A stretch of 9,497 nt of DNA. Origin: Clostridia bacterium (lineage in GTDB: Bacteria; Bacillota; Clostridia; Oscillospirales; CAG-272). Each line of letters opens with the position of its first letter. Position 1 is the stretch's first letter. A program made the translations under genes and the position numbers. Location: assembly GCA_017452565.1 (NCBI GenBank), contig JAFTMF010000018.1, forward strand, positions 1-9,497, read 5' to 3'. Shown piece by piece: positions 1 through 6,492 of this stretch. A model generated the notes under the pieces. It searched no databases. It was not told the DNA's origin and saw only the letters and a program-made list of their open reading frames with translations.

Positions 1-1084
1 CGTCGTAAACCTCGTCGCAGGAGCAGGTGCAGATGGAATCGTGAGGATGGTTCTGCATCAGTCTGCGCCAAGCGTAGAGGAAGAAGTCACGGTCATACTT
101 GCCGCCTACCAGTGCCGCCAGACGGGTTGCGGGCTCGGCAAGGCGCTCCAGCGTGTGCTGATTCTTCCAGTTGCGGGTCTTGATGTCGATGTGAGTGGAG
201 GCGGTGGAGGTGAGCAGCCACCAGCCGTTGGTATACTGACCGATGATCTCGCCCTTGAAGGGATGAAGCTGATCCTTGTACTTGCGGATCTCATTCAGAT
301 AATCCTTGAAGTTGGACTGGACTACCTCGTACTCGTCCTGCACCTGATTGGCGGTCTTGATGACCTCTACCAGATTGCGCTGGAGAGGCTGATGGTCACA
401 GCCGTTCATACCGAGGAGATGATCGGAAACCGAGAAGCGCTCCAAGGAATGGCCGATCTTCAGGATCTTCTCCTTCAGAGCATCGGGATCGGTGGGCAGC
501 TCCATTGCGTTGCAGTACCAGTCGGTAAAGAGCACGCCGATGACCTCGCTGCCGTCGGGTGCCTGCCACAAGAGCTCGGAGCCGGTGATGCCGTTCTTTC
601 GGATGACTTGGTTATCGGTACCGATGTCATTGAGGCCACGGCCGAACACGGCGTTGTCGATGCCAAAGCCTTGACAGATCTGAGGTGCCTGACCGATATT
701 GCCGAATGCATCGGGGAAATAGCCGCACATCAGGGGATCTGCGCCGAAGGATTTGGACAGCTTGATACCGTAAAGCATATTGCGGACGTTTGCCTCGCCG
801 CTGGTGAGGAATTCATCCTGCAGGACGTACCAAGGGCCGACTTGGATGCGGTCCTCCGCAATCAGCTTCTGCAGGCGCTCTCTCATATGAGGACGGATCT
901 CCAGATAGTCCTCCACGGGGATGAACTGACCGTCCATATGATAGTAGGTGTACTCGTCGGACTTTTCCATCTCTTCGATGATGGCGTCAAACAGCTCCAC
1001 CAGCTTCATACGGTGGGCTTCAAAGGATTGGTACCACTCACGGTCCCAGTGGGAGTGAGGGATGATATGCAATGTTTTTTTCAT
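1..1084 (-). CDS. GH38 alpha-mannosidase, N-terminal part (runs off left edge)
   Basis: The reverse strand is open from an ATG at 1084 to the window edge, giving 361 complete codons. The N-terminus reads MKKTLHIIPHSHWDREWY, the signature of glycoside hydrolase family 38. In that family the second His and the Asp of HSHWD (H12, D14 here) bind the catalytic zinc. A second motif, YFPDAFGN, places the expected nucleophile/zinc ligand at D125. Family members are usually about 850-1050 residues, so more than half is missing. They cleave alpha-mannosides; the HSHWDREW form is typical of bacterial cytoplasmic enzymes such as the mannosylglycerate hydrolase MngB. No signal peptide is visible, fitting intracellular action on imported mannosides. 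AAGGAG at 1092-1097 lies 7 nt before the ATG and supports this start. The gene has its own promoter and is divergent from a regulator gene. The exact substrate cannot be told from this part. Confidence 0.93.
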   Translation of the reverse strand, partial: MKKTLHIIPHSHWDREWYQSFEAHRMKLVELFDAIIEEMEKSDEYTYYHMDGQFIPVEDYLEIRPHMRERLQKLIAEDRIQVGPWYVLQDEFLTSGEANVRNMLYGIKLSKSFGADPLMCGYFPDAFGNIGQAPQICQGFGIDNAVFGRGLNDIGTDNQVIRKNGITGSELLWQAPDGSEVIGVLFTDWYCNAMELPTDPDALKEKILKIGHSLERFSVSDHLLGMNGCDHQPLQRNLVEVIKTANQVQDEYEVVQSNFKDYLNEIRKYKDQLHPFKGEIIGQYTNGWWLLTSTASTHIDIKTRNWKNQHTLERLAEPATRLAALVGGKYDRDFFLYAWRRLMQNHPHDSICTCSCDEVYD

Positions 1085-1091
1085 AAGGGCT

Positions 1092-1097
1092 CTCCTT
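1092..1097 (-). promoter_or_regulatory. Ribosome binding site of the GH38 gene
   Basis: On the reverse strand this reads AAGGAG, 7 nt before the ATG at 1084. It fixes the start of the mannosidase gene, which is cut by the window edge. Confidence 0.85.
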
Positions 1098-1100
1098 GCG

Positions 1101-1115
1101 CCGCAAAATTTGCGG
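1101..1115. promoter_or_regulatory. 15-bp perfect palindrome in the GH38 leader, possible operator
   Basis: The forward strand reads CCGCAAA-A-TTTGCGG, two perfect 7-bp arms around one central base. It sits just upstream of the mannosidase ribosome binding site and about 40 bp downstream of the likely transcription start. A one-base loop makes an RNA hairpin of full stem length unlikely, so a repressor half-site pair is the better reading. LacI- or ROK-type sugar regulators often use such sites, but which protein binds here is not known. Confidence 0.45.
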
Positions 1116-1129
1116 TGATTATCGTATGC

Positions 1130-1154
1130 GAGGAGGGCAAACTCGGCTCTCCTC
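1130..1154 (-). promoter_or_regulatory. Possible leader hairpin of the GH38 transcript
   Basis: In the leftward transcript the segment folds as GAGGAGAGC / GCCCTCCTC with one mismatch and a 7-nt loop. It would begin about 3 nt from the predicted 5' end of the mRNA. A 5'-terminal stem may stabilise the message. No U-tract follows, so it is not an attenuator by itself. It matches no riboswitch class that I recognise. Confidence 0.3.
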
Positions 1155-1163
1155 ATCTGTTTT

Positions 1164-1192
1164 ATTGTACACGATGGAGGGAGAAAAGTCAA
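1164..1192 (-). promoter_or_regulatory. Sigma-A-type promoter of the GH38 gene
   Basis: On the reverse strand TTGACT (1187-1192) is followed after exactly 17 bp by TACAAT (1164-1169). The expected start is near 1157, giving a leader of about 73 nt before the ATG at 1084. The leader contains the two dyads listed separately. Confidence 0.8.
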
Positions 1193-1315
1193 GGTTACTC
1201 CGATAAATTGTCGATAGAAAGAAACGATTGATAGGGATAGAAAATAGATTGCGCCCGTCTCAACCAACGGTTGGGAAGGGCATCTGTATGTTTCATCGGG
1301 CAAATGAATGGTTTA
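1193..1315. promoter_or_regulatory. Divergent intergenic core with short dyads
   Basis: This AT-rich stretch lies between the two divergent -35 boxes. It holds CGATA at 1201 and 1212 and a related CGATT at 1225, spaced about one helical turn apart. It also holds an 11-bp palindrome CCAACGGTTGG (1264-1274) and an inverted repeat TTCAT-N7-ATGAA (1292-1308), which ends 7 bp before the regulator -35 box. Any of these could be an operator for the neighbouring XRE regulator. All are short enough to arise by chance, and no small gene with a convincing ribosome binding site is seen. Confidence 0.3.
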
Positions 1316-1344
1316 TTGACTTCACCGTTCTTTTCTGTTACAAT
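1316..1344 (+). promoter_or_regulatory. Sigma-A-type promoter of the XRE regulator gene
   Basis: TTGACT (1316-1321), a 17-bp spacer and TACAAT (1339-1344) match the vegetative consensus closely. A TG at 1336-1337 one base before the -10 makes it an extended -10 promoter. The expected start is near 1351, about 39 nt before the ATG at 1390. Confidence 0.85.
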
Positions 1345-1389
1345 ATAGCCAAGATGATCATCCGAAATCAACGAAACGAGGACACAAAA

Positions 1390-2106
1390 ATGAATCCTAT
1401 CAACGAAAAAATCCGCGAGCTGCGGAAGAATAAAAACCTGACTCAAGATGCGCTGGGTGCTATGCTGGGCATCTCGGGGCAGGCCGTTGCCAAGTGGGAG
1501 AAAGGCGAGAGTATGCCAGACATTCTGCTCCTGCCCGATCTGTGTAAGATTTTAGGAACGTCTGCCGACGATCTGTTAGAGGTCACCCATCCCGAAGAAA
1601 AAGCGGTAGATCTTCTCCGAACAGAAGATCCGCGTGGACTGATCTTCGAACTCAAAGGAACGGACTATCGGGATGAATGTATGAAGCTCAGTCACGATGA
1701 TATTACCGGCTATCTCAGTGTGCTGACCAATCCGCTGATTTTCAATGTAATGAAAGTGGTTCCCTACAAAGGAGACGAATCGATCACACGCAAGGAAATC
1801 TGTACGCTGACGGGTTACTCCGAAGCCGACGTAGACAAAGTCATTCGGTATTTGCAAAAGAGAGAGTTGGTCAGTGAAGTGAACGTAACTGAAGAAAACG
1901 ATGCGATTGTATCCTTTGATGCCTTGGAGGAGCCTCACTATACCCAAGGCAACGAAATGCTGGGAATTTATATGATTTTGGCGGGTTGTATGCGAAACCG
2001 TGGTTCCAGAGATGCGGTTTCCATTCGAACCTCCCATGAAGGCAAAGACACCATCACAACCATTACCCCCACACACATAACCATCGATGTAGACAAAATC
2101 GGCTAA
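1390..2106 (+). CDS. XRE-family transcriptional regulator with second winged-helix-like segment
   Basis: The 238-residue product begins with an HTH_3/XRE helix-turn-helix domain at about residues 4-62. Landmarks are IRELRKNKNLTQDALG, then SGQAVAKWEKGESMPD, with a recognition helix near residues 30-38. Residues about 110-175 look like a winged helix: a helix after LTNPLIFNVMK, then ITRKEICTLTGYSEADVDKV as the HTH, then a beta wing ending in VSF. Such a domain could bind DNA or serve in dimerisation. The C-terminal 60 residues are beta-rich and not recognised. The ATG at 1390 is chosen over upstream in-frame starts because GAGG (1378-1381) lies 8 nt before it, the XRE domain begins there, and the promoter at 1316-1344 is downstream of the earlier starts. 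The gene is probably autoregulated and may control the divergent mannosidase; both are inferences from layout. Confidence 0.88.
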   Translation: MNPINEKIRELRKNKNLTQDALGAMLGISGQAVAKWEKGESMPDILLLPDLCKILGTSADDLLEVTHPEEKAVDLLRTEDPRGLIFELKGTDYRDECMKLSHDDITGYLSVLTNPLIFNVMKVVPYKGDESITRKEICTLTGYSEADVDKVIRYLQKRELVSEVNVTEENDAIVSFDALEEPHYTQGNEMLGIYMILAGCMRNRGSRDAVSIRTSHEGKDTITTITPTHITIDVDKIG

Positions 2107-2114
2107 TCCGGGCG

Positions 2115-2145
2115 AAGCACGGCAATCATTTGCCGTGCTTTTCTA
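2115..2145 (+). terminator. Intrinsic terminator after the XRE regulator gene
   Basis: A perfect 11-bp stem AAGCACGGCAA / TTGCCGTGCTT with a TCAT loop is followed by TTCT. It begins 8 nt after the stop codon. The T-tract is short, but the GC-rich stem with A and T ends makes a convincing terminator. Confidence 0.85.
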
Positions 2146-2218
2146 TACAGTTTTGGAAAGAAGCCCTCGGAAACTTTTTTCATAAACCAGCCTCAAGAAA
2201 AAATAATTCCCCGCCTCC

Positions 2219-2247
2219 TTGACTTTTTGCGGAAAACGGAGTACAAT
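2219..2247 (+). promoter_or_regulatory. Sigma-A-type promoter of the PatB-like gene
   Basis: TTGACT (2219-2224), a 17-bp spacer and TACAAT (2242-2247) match the consensus. The expected start is near 2254, leaving a leader of about 29 nt. No riboswitch, T-box or clear operator fits in that space, so any control is probably at the promoter. The 2146-2218 stretch upstream shows nothing else recognisable. Confidence 0.85.
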
Positions 2248-2282
2248 GTAGAAAACACTCGTTTTTTGGGAGGACTGTACCC

Positions 2283-3446
2283 ATGTACAATTTTGATCAA
2301 ATCATCAACCGCCGCGGGACCGATTGCGTGAAATACGATAATATCATCTCCTCCGGCAGACCTGAGAATACCATCCCTCTCTTCATCGCAGATATGGACT
2401 TTGCCGTTGCCCCCGAGATCGTGGATGCACTCCACAAAGCAGTAGACCGTCAGATTTACGGCTATCCCATCCGTGGCAAGGAATATTTTGAAGCAATTGC
2501 CGGCTGGTTTGCCCGCCGCTATGATTGGGTCATTCAGGAAGAATGGCTGCTCACCACCCCCGGTGTGGTACACGCGCTGAATCTGGCCGTTCGTGCCTAT
2601 ACCGAACCCGGCGATCGGGTGCTGCTCCTCACTCCCGTTTACGGACCCTTCGGCTCTGCGGTGAAGAAAAACGGCAGAGTGCTCGTAGATTGCCCTCTTG
2701 TGTACGGGGACGGCCGCTATACGGTGGATTTTGCCGCTTTTGAGGAGGCCATCGTCCGCGAGGGCGTGAAGCTGTTCCTGCTCTGCTCTCCTCACAATCC
2801 TATCGGCAGAGTGTGGACGAAGGACGAGCTGACCCGTATGGGCGAGATTTGCCTTGCCCACGGCGTGACTGTTGTGGCCGACGAGATCCACTCCGATTTC
2901 GTTTATCCCGGACACAAGCATATCAATTTTGCCGCTATTTCCCCCGAATTTGCCGCTAATTCGGTAACCTGCACCGCTCCCAGCAAGACTTTTAATTTGG
3001 CCGGTCTGTGGAACTCCAACATCCTGATTTCCTCCCCCGAGCTGAGAGCGAAATTCGAAGCAGAGATGGCGCACTCCGACACCCCTGTGCCCACCATCTT
3101 CGCCTTTGAGGCTTGCAAGGCGGCCTACAATCACGGCGAGGCGTGGCTGGAAGAGCTCCTCTGCTATCTGCAAGGCAATATGCAGTTGGTACGGGACTAT
3201 TTTGCCGACCATCTGCCCGAGGTGAAGTTTGCAGAAACAGAGGGCACCTATCTGATGTGGGGCGATTTCTCCGCCTACGGCAGTCCCGAGGAGTTGGAGA
3301 AGAAGTTCTTCGACGGCGGCATCTGGATGAATCGGGACGCCGATTTCAACGCCTCCCCTGCCGGCTTCTACCGCATCAACGTGGCAACACCCCGCGCGGT
3401 ATTGCAAGAGGCGATAGAGCGGATGAAGGAGATTCTGACCAAGTAA
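2283..3446 (+). CDS. patB: MalY/PatB-type PLP-dependent C-S lyase (aminotransferase class I/II fold)
   Basis: The 387-residue product has the full length and motif order of the MalY/PatB family. It starts with the family hallmark IPLFIADMDF (residues 31-40). Y120 in TPVYGPF should stack on the cofactor ring. N172 in SPHNPIGRVW and D200 in ADEIHSDF contact the pyridine ring, K235 in APSKTFNLAGL forms the Schiff base, and R364 in FYRINVATPR binds the substrate carboxylate. These enzymes cleave cystathionine or cysteine-type thioethers by beta-elimination to a thiol, pyruvate and ammonia in the cytoplasm. Some, like E. coli MalY, also act as transcription modulators, so the precise role is open. 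GGGAGG (2268-2273) lies 9 nt before the ATG. The gene is monocistronic, with its own promoter and terminator and no sulfur genes beside it. Confidence 0.92.
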   Translation: MYNFDQIINRRGTDCVKYDNIISSGRPENTIPLFIADMDFAVAPEIVDALHKAVDRQIYGYPIRGKEYFEAIAGWFARRYDWVIQEEWLLTTPGVVHALNLAVRAYTEPGDRVLLLTPVYGPFGSAVKKNGRVLVDCPLVYGDGRYTVDFAAFEEAIVREGVKLFLLCSPHNPIGRVWTKDELTRMGEICLAHGVTVVADEIHSDFVYPGHKHINFAAISPEFAANSVTCTAPSKTFNLAGLWNSNILISSPELRAKFEAEMAHSDTPVPTIFAFEACKAAYNHGEAWLEELLCYLQGNMQLVRDYFADHLPEVKFAETEGTYLMWGDFSAYGSPEELEKKFFDGGIWMNRDADFNASPAGFYRINVATPRAVLQEAIERMKEILTK

Positions 3447-3466
3447 GAGCTTGGATGAACATAACG

Positions 3467-3496
3467 AAAAGAGGTTGCATCGTGCAACCTCTTTTT
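3467..3496. terminator. Bidirectional intrinsic terminator between patB and the hyp operon
   Basis: A 13-bp perfect stem AAAAGAGGTTGCA / TGCAACCTCTTTT closes a 3-nt loop. It gives a U-tract in both directions: TTTTT after the stem on the forward strand and TTTT on the reverse. It begins 20 nt after the patB stop and directly abuts the TGA of the convergent gene at 3496-3498, so it should end both transcripts. Confidence 0.92.
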
Positions 3497-4182
3497 CATT
3501 TAATCTCGATTTTGATCGGCTTCAGCTCATAATACTCCGCTTCATAGGATTTGCGAGGCGTGATCCGCACCGCTTTCTTGCCGACGGTGATGGTACCGAA
3601 CTGCAAGATGAAGGGATCACGGCTGTAGGGCGGCAAAATCTCCTCGCAGATCAGTGTATCGCCGTCGTATATGCGCACGACGGGGATGAAATCCAGATCG
3701 TCTGTGATCTTCACCAGCACGCGGACGGTGTAGGGATTGCCTTGCTTCTCCTTATAGGGGATGGCAAGCTCTGCGCCGTAGCGGAGCACCGCATCGAAAG
3801 AGTCGTCTACTACCTTTGCCCCCTCGGCATCGGTAAACAAGCCGATGGCACGGCGAATGGTGGCGATCACAAAATCATTCTTTTGCGAAAGCGTCCAGCT
3901 GTTGAAGGTTTGCACGTCGCAGCCAACGTTTAGAAAACAGGTGTTGGTTTCAAAGCGATAAGCTACCGTCACTTCCCCGTGAGGAAAACGAGGGCAGTAT
4001 ACCAAGTGCAAATAGGTGATTGCACCCAGCGAAAAGCCTTTGTGCCGAAACAGATACAGAAGGCGGTCAATCACTTCCAGACAGTTCATAGAATCGAAGG
4101 CGTACAGCTTCCCCATATCTTGCGGGAACAGGCGAGGATGATCCTCGCTTTCAAGTAGTCGGATCTGTTGCAATGCGCTCAT
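3496..4182 (-). CDS. Hypothetical protein, last gene of the hyp operon
   Basis: I do not recognise this 228-residue protein. It looks cytoplasmic: no signal peptide and no membrane segment. The N-terminal half is mixed, with a helical stretch near residues 34-46 and beta-prone segments around 54-90. The C-terminal part (about 150-228) is rich in predicted strands, as in VRVLVKITDD and FIPVVRIYDGD, and could be a small beta-sandwich. Five cysteines (34, 63, 82, 88, 179) form no obvious metal or cluster motif. The gene is coupled to hypE: its GAGGAG (4189-4194) overlaps the hypE stop codon and lies 6 nt before the ATG, with a 10-nt gap. The shared terminator follows its stop at once. That layout implies co-expression with hydrogenase maturation but does not prove a role in it. 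Confidence 0.8.
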   Translation of the reverse strand: MSALQQIRLLESEDHPRLFPQDMGKLYAFDSMNCLEVIDRLLYLFRHKGFSLGAITYLHLVYCPRFPHGEVTVAYRFETNTCFLNVGCDVQTFNSWTLSQKNDFVIATIRRAIGLFTDAEGAKVVDDSFDAVLRYGAELAIPYKEKQGNPYTVRVLVKITDDLDFIPVVRIYDGDTLICEEILPPYSRDPFILQFGTITVGKKAVRITPRKSYEAEYYELKPIKIEIK

Positions 4183-4188
4183 AATACT

Positions 4189-4194
4189 CTCCTC
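4189..4194 (-). promoter_or_regulatory. Ribosome binding site overlapping the hypE stop codon
   Basis: The reverse strand reads TGAGGAG: the hypE stop TGA (4193-4195) shares bases with the GAGGAG that serves the following gene, 6 nt before its ATG at 4182. Ribosomes finishing hypE would be placed to restart, which suggests translational coupling. Confidence 0.8.
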
Positions 4195-5179
4195 AGCAAA
4201 TCCGCGGCAAGCCCTCGCCTACCAGCGGTCCGATCTTCCGTCTGCCGCCCAGGGGAGTGCGCAGGATCACACCGTCCCCCGATGCCACCGTTCCGATGAT
4301 GGCGGCGTTCTCTCCGTAGGGGGAGGAGCGGACGATTTCGATGGCTCGCTCGGCTTCTTCGGCGGGGAGGAGGGCGATCAGCTTGCCCTCGTTACCCATA
4401 TAGAGGGGGGAGAGCCCCAACAGTCCGCAAAAGCTCTTGACGGCAGGGGTGAGGGGGAGGGATTCCTCCTCCAGTTCGATTTGCACCCCCGAGGCTTCGG
4501 CAATTTCGGTGAGCACCGTCCCCAGTCCACCACGGGTCACGTCCCGCATCGCGTGGAGGCGGATGCCCGCAGACAGAAGCTCCTGCACCATCCCGGTCAG
4601 GGGGGCGGCATCGCTCTCGACGGCGTTTTCGATGCCCATTCGAGCCGACAGCAGGGCGGCGTGATGATCGCCCAGCGTGCCCGACAGCAGAACCACGTCT
4701 CCCGCCTCCGCACGGGATGCGGAGATTTCCACACCCTCGGGGACAAATCCCACGCCGGTGGTATTGATGAACACCTGACCGTCTCCCTCTACCACCTTGG
4801 TGTCGCCTGCCACGATGAGCACGCCCGCTTCTTTGGCGGTTTCAGCCATAGAGCGTGCGATCTTTTCCAGCGTATCGGTGTCGGTACCGGTTTCGATGAT
4901 GAATGCGGCGGTGAGATAGCGAGGCGTTGCCCCGCGCATCAGGAGATCGTTTACCGTGCCCGCAACGGCAAGGCGGCCGATGTCGCCTCCCTTGAAAAAG
5001 AGGGGGGTAACCACGAAGGAGTCGGTGGTCAGGGCAATTTGAGAAAAGCTCTCGGTGGGGAGCACGGCGGCATCCTCCATCCCTGCAAGGATGGGATTTT
5101 GAAAATGTTTGGCGAAAACTTCGCTGATGAGGCGAGCGGTGGAGACGCCGCCTGCACCCTCGGCAAGTGTGATTTTCAT
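4193..5179 (-). CDS. hypE: HypE, carbamoyl dehydratase in [NiFe]-hydrogenase maturation
   Basis: The 328-residue product is a complete HypE. It dehydrates the thiocarbamate on its own C-terminal cysteine, with ATP, to the thiocyanate that supplies the CN ligands of the active-site iron. The essential tail is present: the protein ends LPRIC, with C328 last. AIR synthase-type landmarks are LAEGAGG near the start, TTDSFVV (51-57), GDIGRLAVAGTVNDL (65-79), AGDTKVV (124-130) and RDVTRGGLGTVL (212-223). In SGTLGDHHAA the residue after DH is His, where I expect Gly in most relatives. The ATG at 5179 is chosen over one at 5203 because AAGGA (5187-5191) lies 7 nt upstream of it, while the earlier ATG has no ribosome binding site, overlaps hypD and adds eight residues. 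Its partner HypF supplies the carbamoyl group. Confidence 0.95.
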   Translation of the reverse strand: MKITLAEGAGGVSTARLISEVFAKHFQNPILAGMEDAAVLPTESFSQIALTTDSFVVTPLFFKGGDIGRLAVAGTVNDLLMRGATPRYLTAAFIIETGTDTDTLEKIARSMAETAKEAGVLIVAGDTKVVEGDGQVFINTTGVGFVPEGVEISASRAEAGDVVLLSGTLGDHHAALLSARMGIENAVESDAAPLTGMVQELLSAGIRLHAMRDVTRGGLGTVLTEIAEASGVQIELEEESLPLTPAVKSFCGLLGLSPLYMGNEGKLIALLPAEEAERAIEIVRSSPYGENAAIIGTVASGDGVILRTPLGGRRKIGPLVGEGLPRIC

Positions 5180-5186
5180 AGTGTAG

Positions 5187-5192
5187 TCCTTA
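5187..5192 (-). promoter_or_regulatory. Ribosome binding site that sets the hypE start, overlapping the hypD stop
   Basis: The reverse strand reads TAAGGA, so the hypD stop TAA (5190-5192) shares bases with the AAGGA serving hypE. The spacing to the ATG at 5179 is 7 nt. This decides between the two possible hypE starts and suggests coupling of hypD and hypE translation. Confidence 0.8.
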
Positions 5193-6257
5193 GTGTCGAT
5201 CATTGATATAGTGGTGATAGCAAGCCCCTTCCATAGACACCATACAGGCGCCGATGGGACTCTCGGGCGTGCAGACTTTGCCGAACATAGGGCAATCTGC
5301 GGGGGCGCATTTGCCTGCGATTACCTGCCCGCAATGACAGCCTGCGGGGATATGATCGGCGGTGAGGGCGTCGCTGCCTGCGTCCAGATGGGCAAACGCC
5401 GCCCGCAGACGTAGTCCGCTGTCGGGGATGGTACCCAATCCGCGCCACGCGGCAGTACAAGGCTCGAAATAGCGGTCCACTTTGGCGAGGGCATCCCGGT
5501 TACCTTCCTTAGTGACGGCGGAGGGGTAGAAGTTATATACTTCCGCCCGCCCTGCCGATTTGGTCAGCGCAAGGATGGCGGCAAGAAGCGAGGGAGCGGT
5601 AAAGCCTGCCACGGCGAAGGGTTTGCCCACTTCTTGGGCAAGTGCTTCGAACAAAGCGCTTCCCGTAACGGTGGCAACGTGTCCGGGGGCAATGAAGCCG
5701 TCGATGGTGCTGACAAAGTCAGCAGTGCAAGCGTTGCCACCGGCATTGTCCTCTTTGCAGAGGGTACGGATCACGGCAGGCATCGTTTTCAGTGCGGTGA
5801 GGAGTTTGAGATTTTCGATCCCACGGGCGATAATCTGCTCCACCAGTAGCGCATACAGCGGAGCGGTAGTCTCAAATCCCACCGCCGCAAAGACGAAGGT
5901 GGTATGGGGATCGCTCTCTGCCAGCTCCAACGCACGGAAGGGAGTGTAGACCATCTCCACCCGTGCGCCTTTTGTAGAGCACAGATCGCCGCTACTCCCC
6001 TTCACTCTGAGCAGATCGCCGAAGCTGACCACGCAGGTGTTGGGGCTTGTCGCCAGCTGGATGAGCCGGTCGATATATGCGCTTACCGTGACGCAGACGG
6101 GACAGCCGGGTCCAGAGATCAGGCGGATGGCGGGAGGCAGGAGAGATGGGATTCCGCACTCCGAGATGGCGGCGGTATGAGTGCCGCACACCTCCATCAA
6201 GGTGAGCGGTTTGCCGTCGTAGGCGGCAATGGCTTGTACCAAATCAGCGGTTTTCAT
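5190..6257 (-). CDS. hypD: HypD, Fe-S scaffold for Fe(CN)2CO assembly in [NiFe]-hydrogenase maturation
   Basis: The 355-residue product is a full-length HypD. With HypC it holds the iron while CN and CO ligands are added. Conserved motifs are all present: MEVCGTHT with C24, expected to contribute to iron binding; SGPGCPVC with C52 and C55, the CXXC redox pair; and GFETTAP (127-133). The C-terminal Cys-rich region has HCGQVIAGKCAP, DCPMFGKVC, GACMVS and EGACYHHY, with cysteines at 307, 309, 317, 322, 329, 338 and 346. Four of these ligate the [4Fe-4S] cluster in the family. Its start overlaps the end of hypC by 14 nt, with GGGAG a few nt upstream of the ATG. It is cytoplasmic. Identity is secure. 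Confidence 0.97.
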   Translation of the reverse strand: MKTADLVQAIAAYDGKPLTLMEVCGTHTAAISECGIPSLLPPAIRLISGPGCPVCVTVSAYIDRLIQLATSPNTCVVSFGDLLRVKGSSGDLCSTKGARVEMVYTPFRALELAESDPHTTFVFAAVGFETTAPLYALLVEQIIARGIENLKLLTALKTMPAVIRTLCKEDNAGGNACTADFVSTIDGFIAPGHVATVTGSALFEALAQEVGKPFAVAGFTAPSLLAAILALTKSAGRAEVYNFYPSAVTKEGNRDALAKVDRYFEPCTAAWRGLGTIPDSGLRLRAAFAHLDAGSDALTADHIPAGCHCGQVIAGKCAPADCPMFGKVCTPESPIGACMVSMEGACYHHYINDRH

Positions 6258-6480
6258 CGGATTCTCCCATAATTTCCCGCAGATCGGCGAAAATAGACTC
6301 CATCTCCTCTGCCTCGGTAGCCGAGAGTTTTTGGATAATCAGTCCGGCGTGCACCAGCACGCGGTCGCCCTTCTTCACCTGCACCAGATCTGCACGGGCT
6401 TCGATGAGATTGCCGTCAAAATCTACACGGGCGATACCGTCCTTCACGGACAGCACCCGTCCGGGCATTGCAACACACAT
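6244..6480 (-). CDS. hypC: HypC/HybG-type hydrogenase maturation chaperone
   Basis: The 78-residue product begins MCVAMPGRV, the HypC hallmark. After Met removal the N-terminal Cys2 carries or contacts the iron unit and binds the hydrogenase large-subunit precursor. The rest is the expected small beta-barrel, with VDFDGN and VQVKKGDRVLVHAGLII, followed by an acidic helical tail. The ATG at 6480 is chosen over one at 6495 because a perfect AAGGAGG lies 5 nt upstream, and only this start puts Cys at position 2. It forms a complex with HypD and shuttles iron to the large subunit. The end overlaps hypD by 14 nt. Only one hypC-type gene is in the window. Confidence 0.96.
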   Translation of the reverse strand: MCVAMPGRVLSVKDGIARVDFDGNLIEARADLVQVKKGDRVLVHAGLIIQKLSATEAEEMESIFADLREIMGESDENR

Positions 6481-6485
6481 AATGT

Positions 6486-6492
6486 CCTCCTT
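6486..6492 (-). promoter_or_regulatory. Strong ribosome binding site of hypC
   Basis: The reverse strand reads AAGGAGG, a perfect anti-16S match, 5 nt before the ATG at 6480. It rules out the start at 6495, which lies upstream of this site, and suggests hypC is translated more strongly than its neighbours. That fits a chaperone needed in stoichiometric amounts. Confidence 0.85.

Noticed and set aside
41..1231. A 396-codon forward open frame
   Set aside because: It is antisense to the GH38 gene, whose reverse-strand product has clear family motifs. The forward product is repetitive in Leu/Val/Asp and has no recognisable domain or ribosome binding site.
1228..1389. N-terminal extension of the XRE regulator from 1228
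   Set aside because: It would start upstream of the promoter at 1316-1344 and has no ribosome binding site. The XRE domain begins at the ATG at 1390.
2193..3407. A 404-codon reverse open frame
   Set aside because: It is antisense to the patB gene, which has all the PLP-enzyme motifs, a promoter and a ribosome binding site. The long frame reflects codon bias in GC-rich DNA.
5180..5203. ATG at 5203 as the hypE start
   Set aside because: It overlaps the hypD end, has no ribosome binding site and adds eight residues absent from the usual HypE N-terminus.
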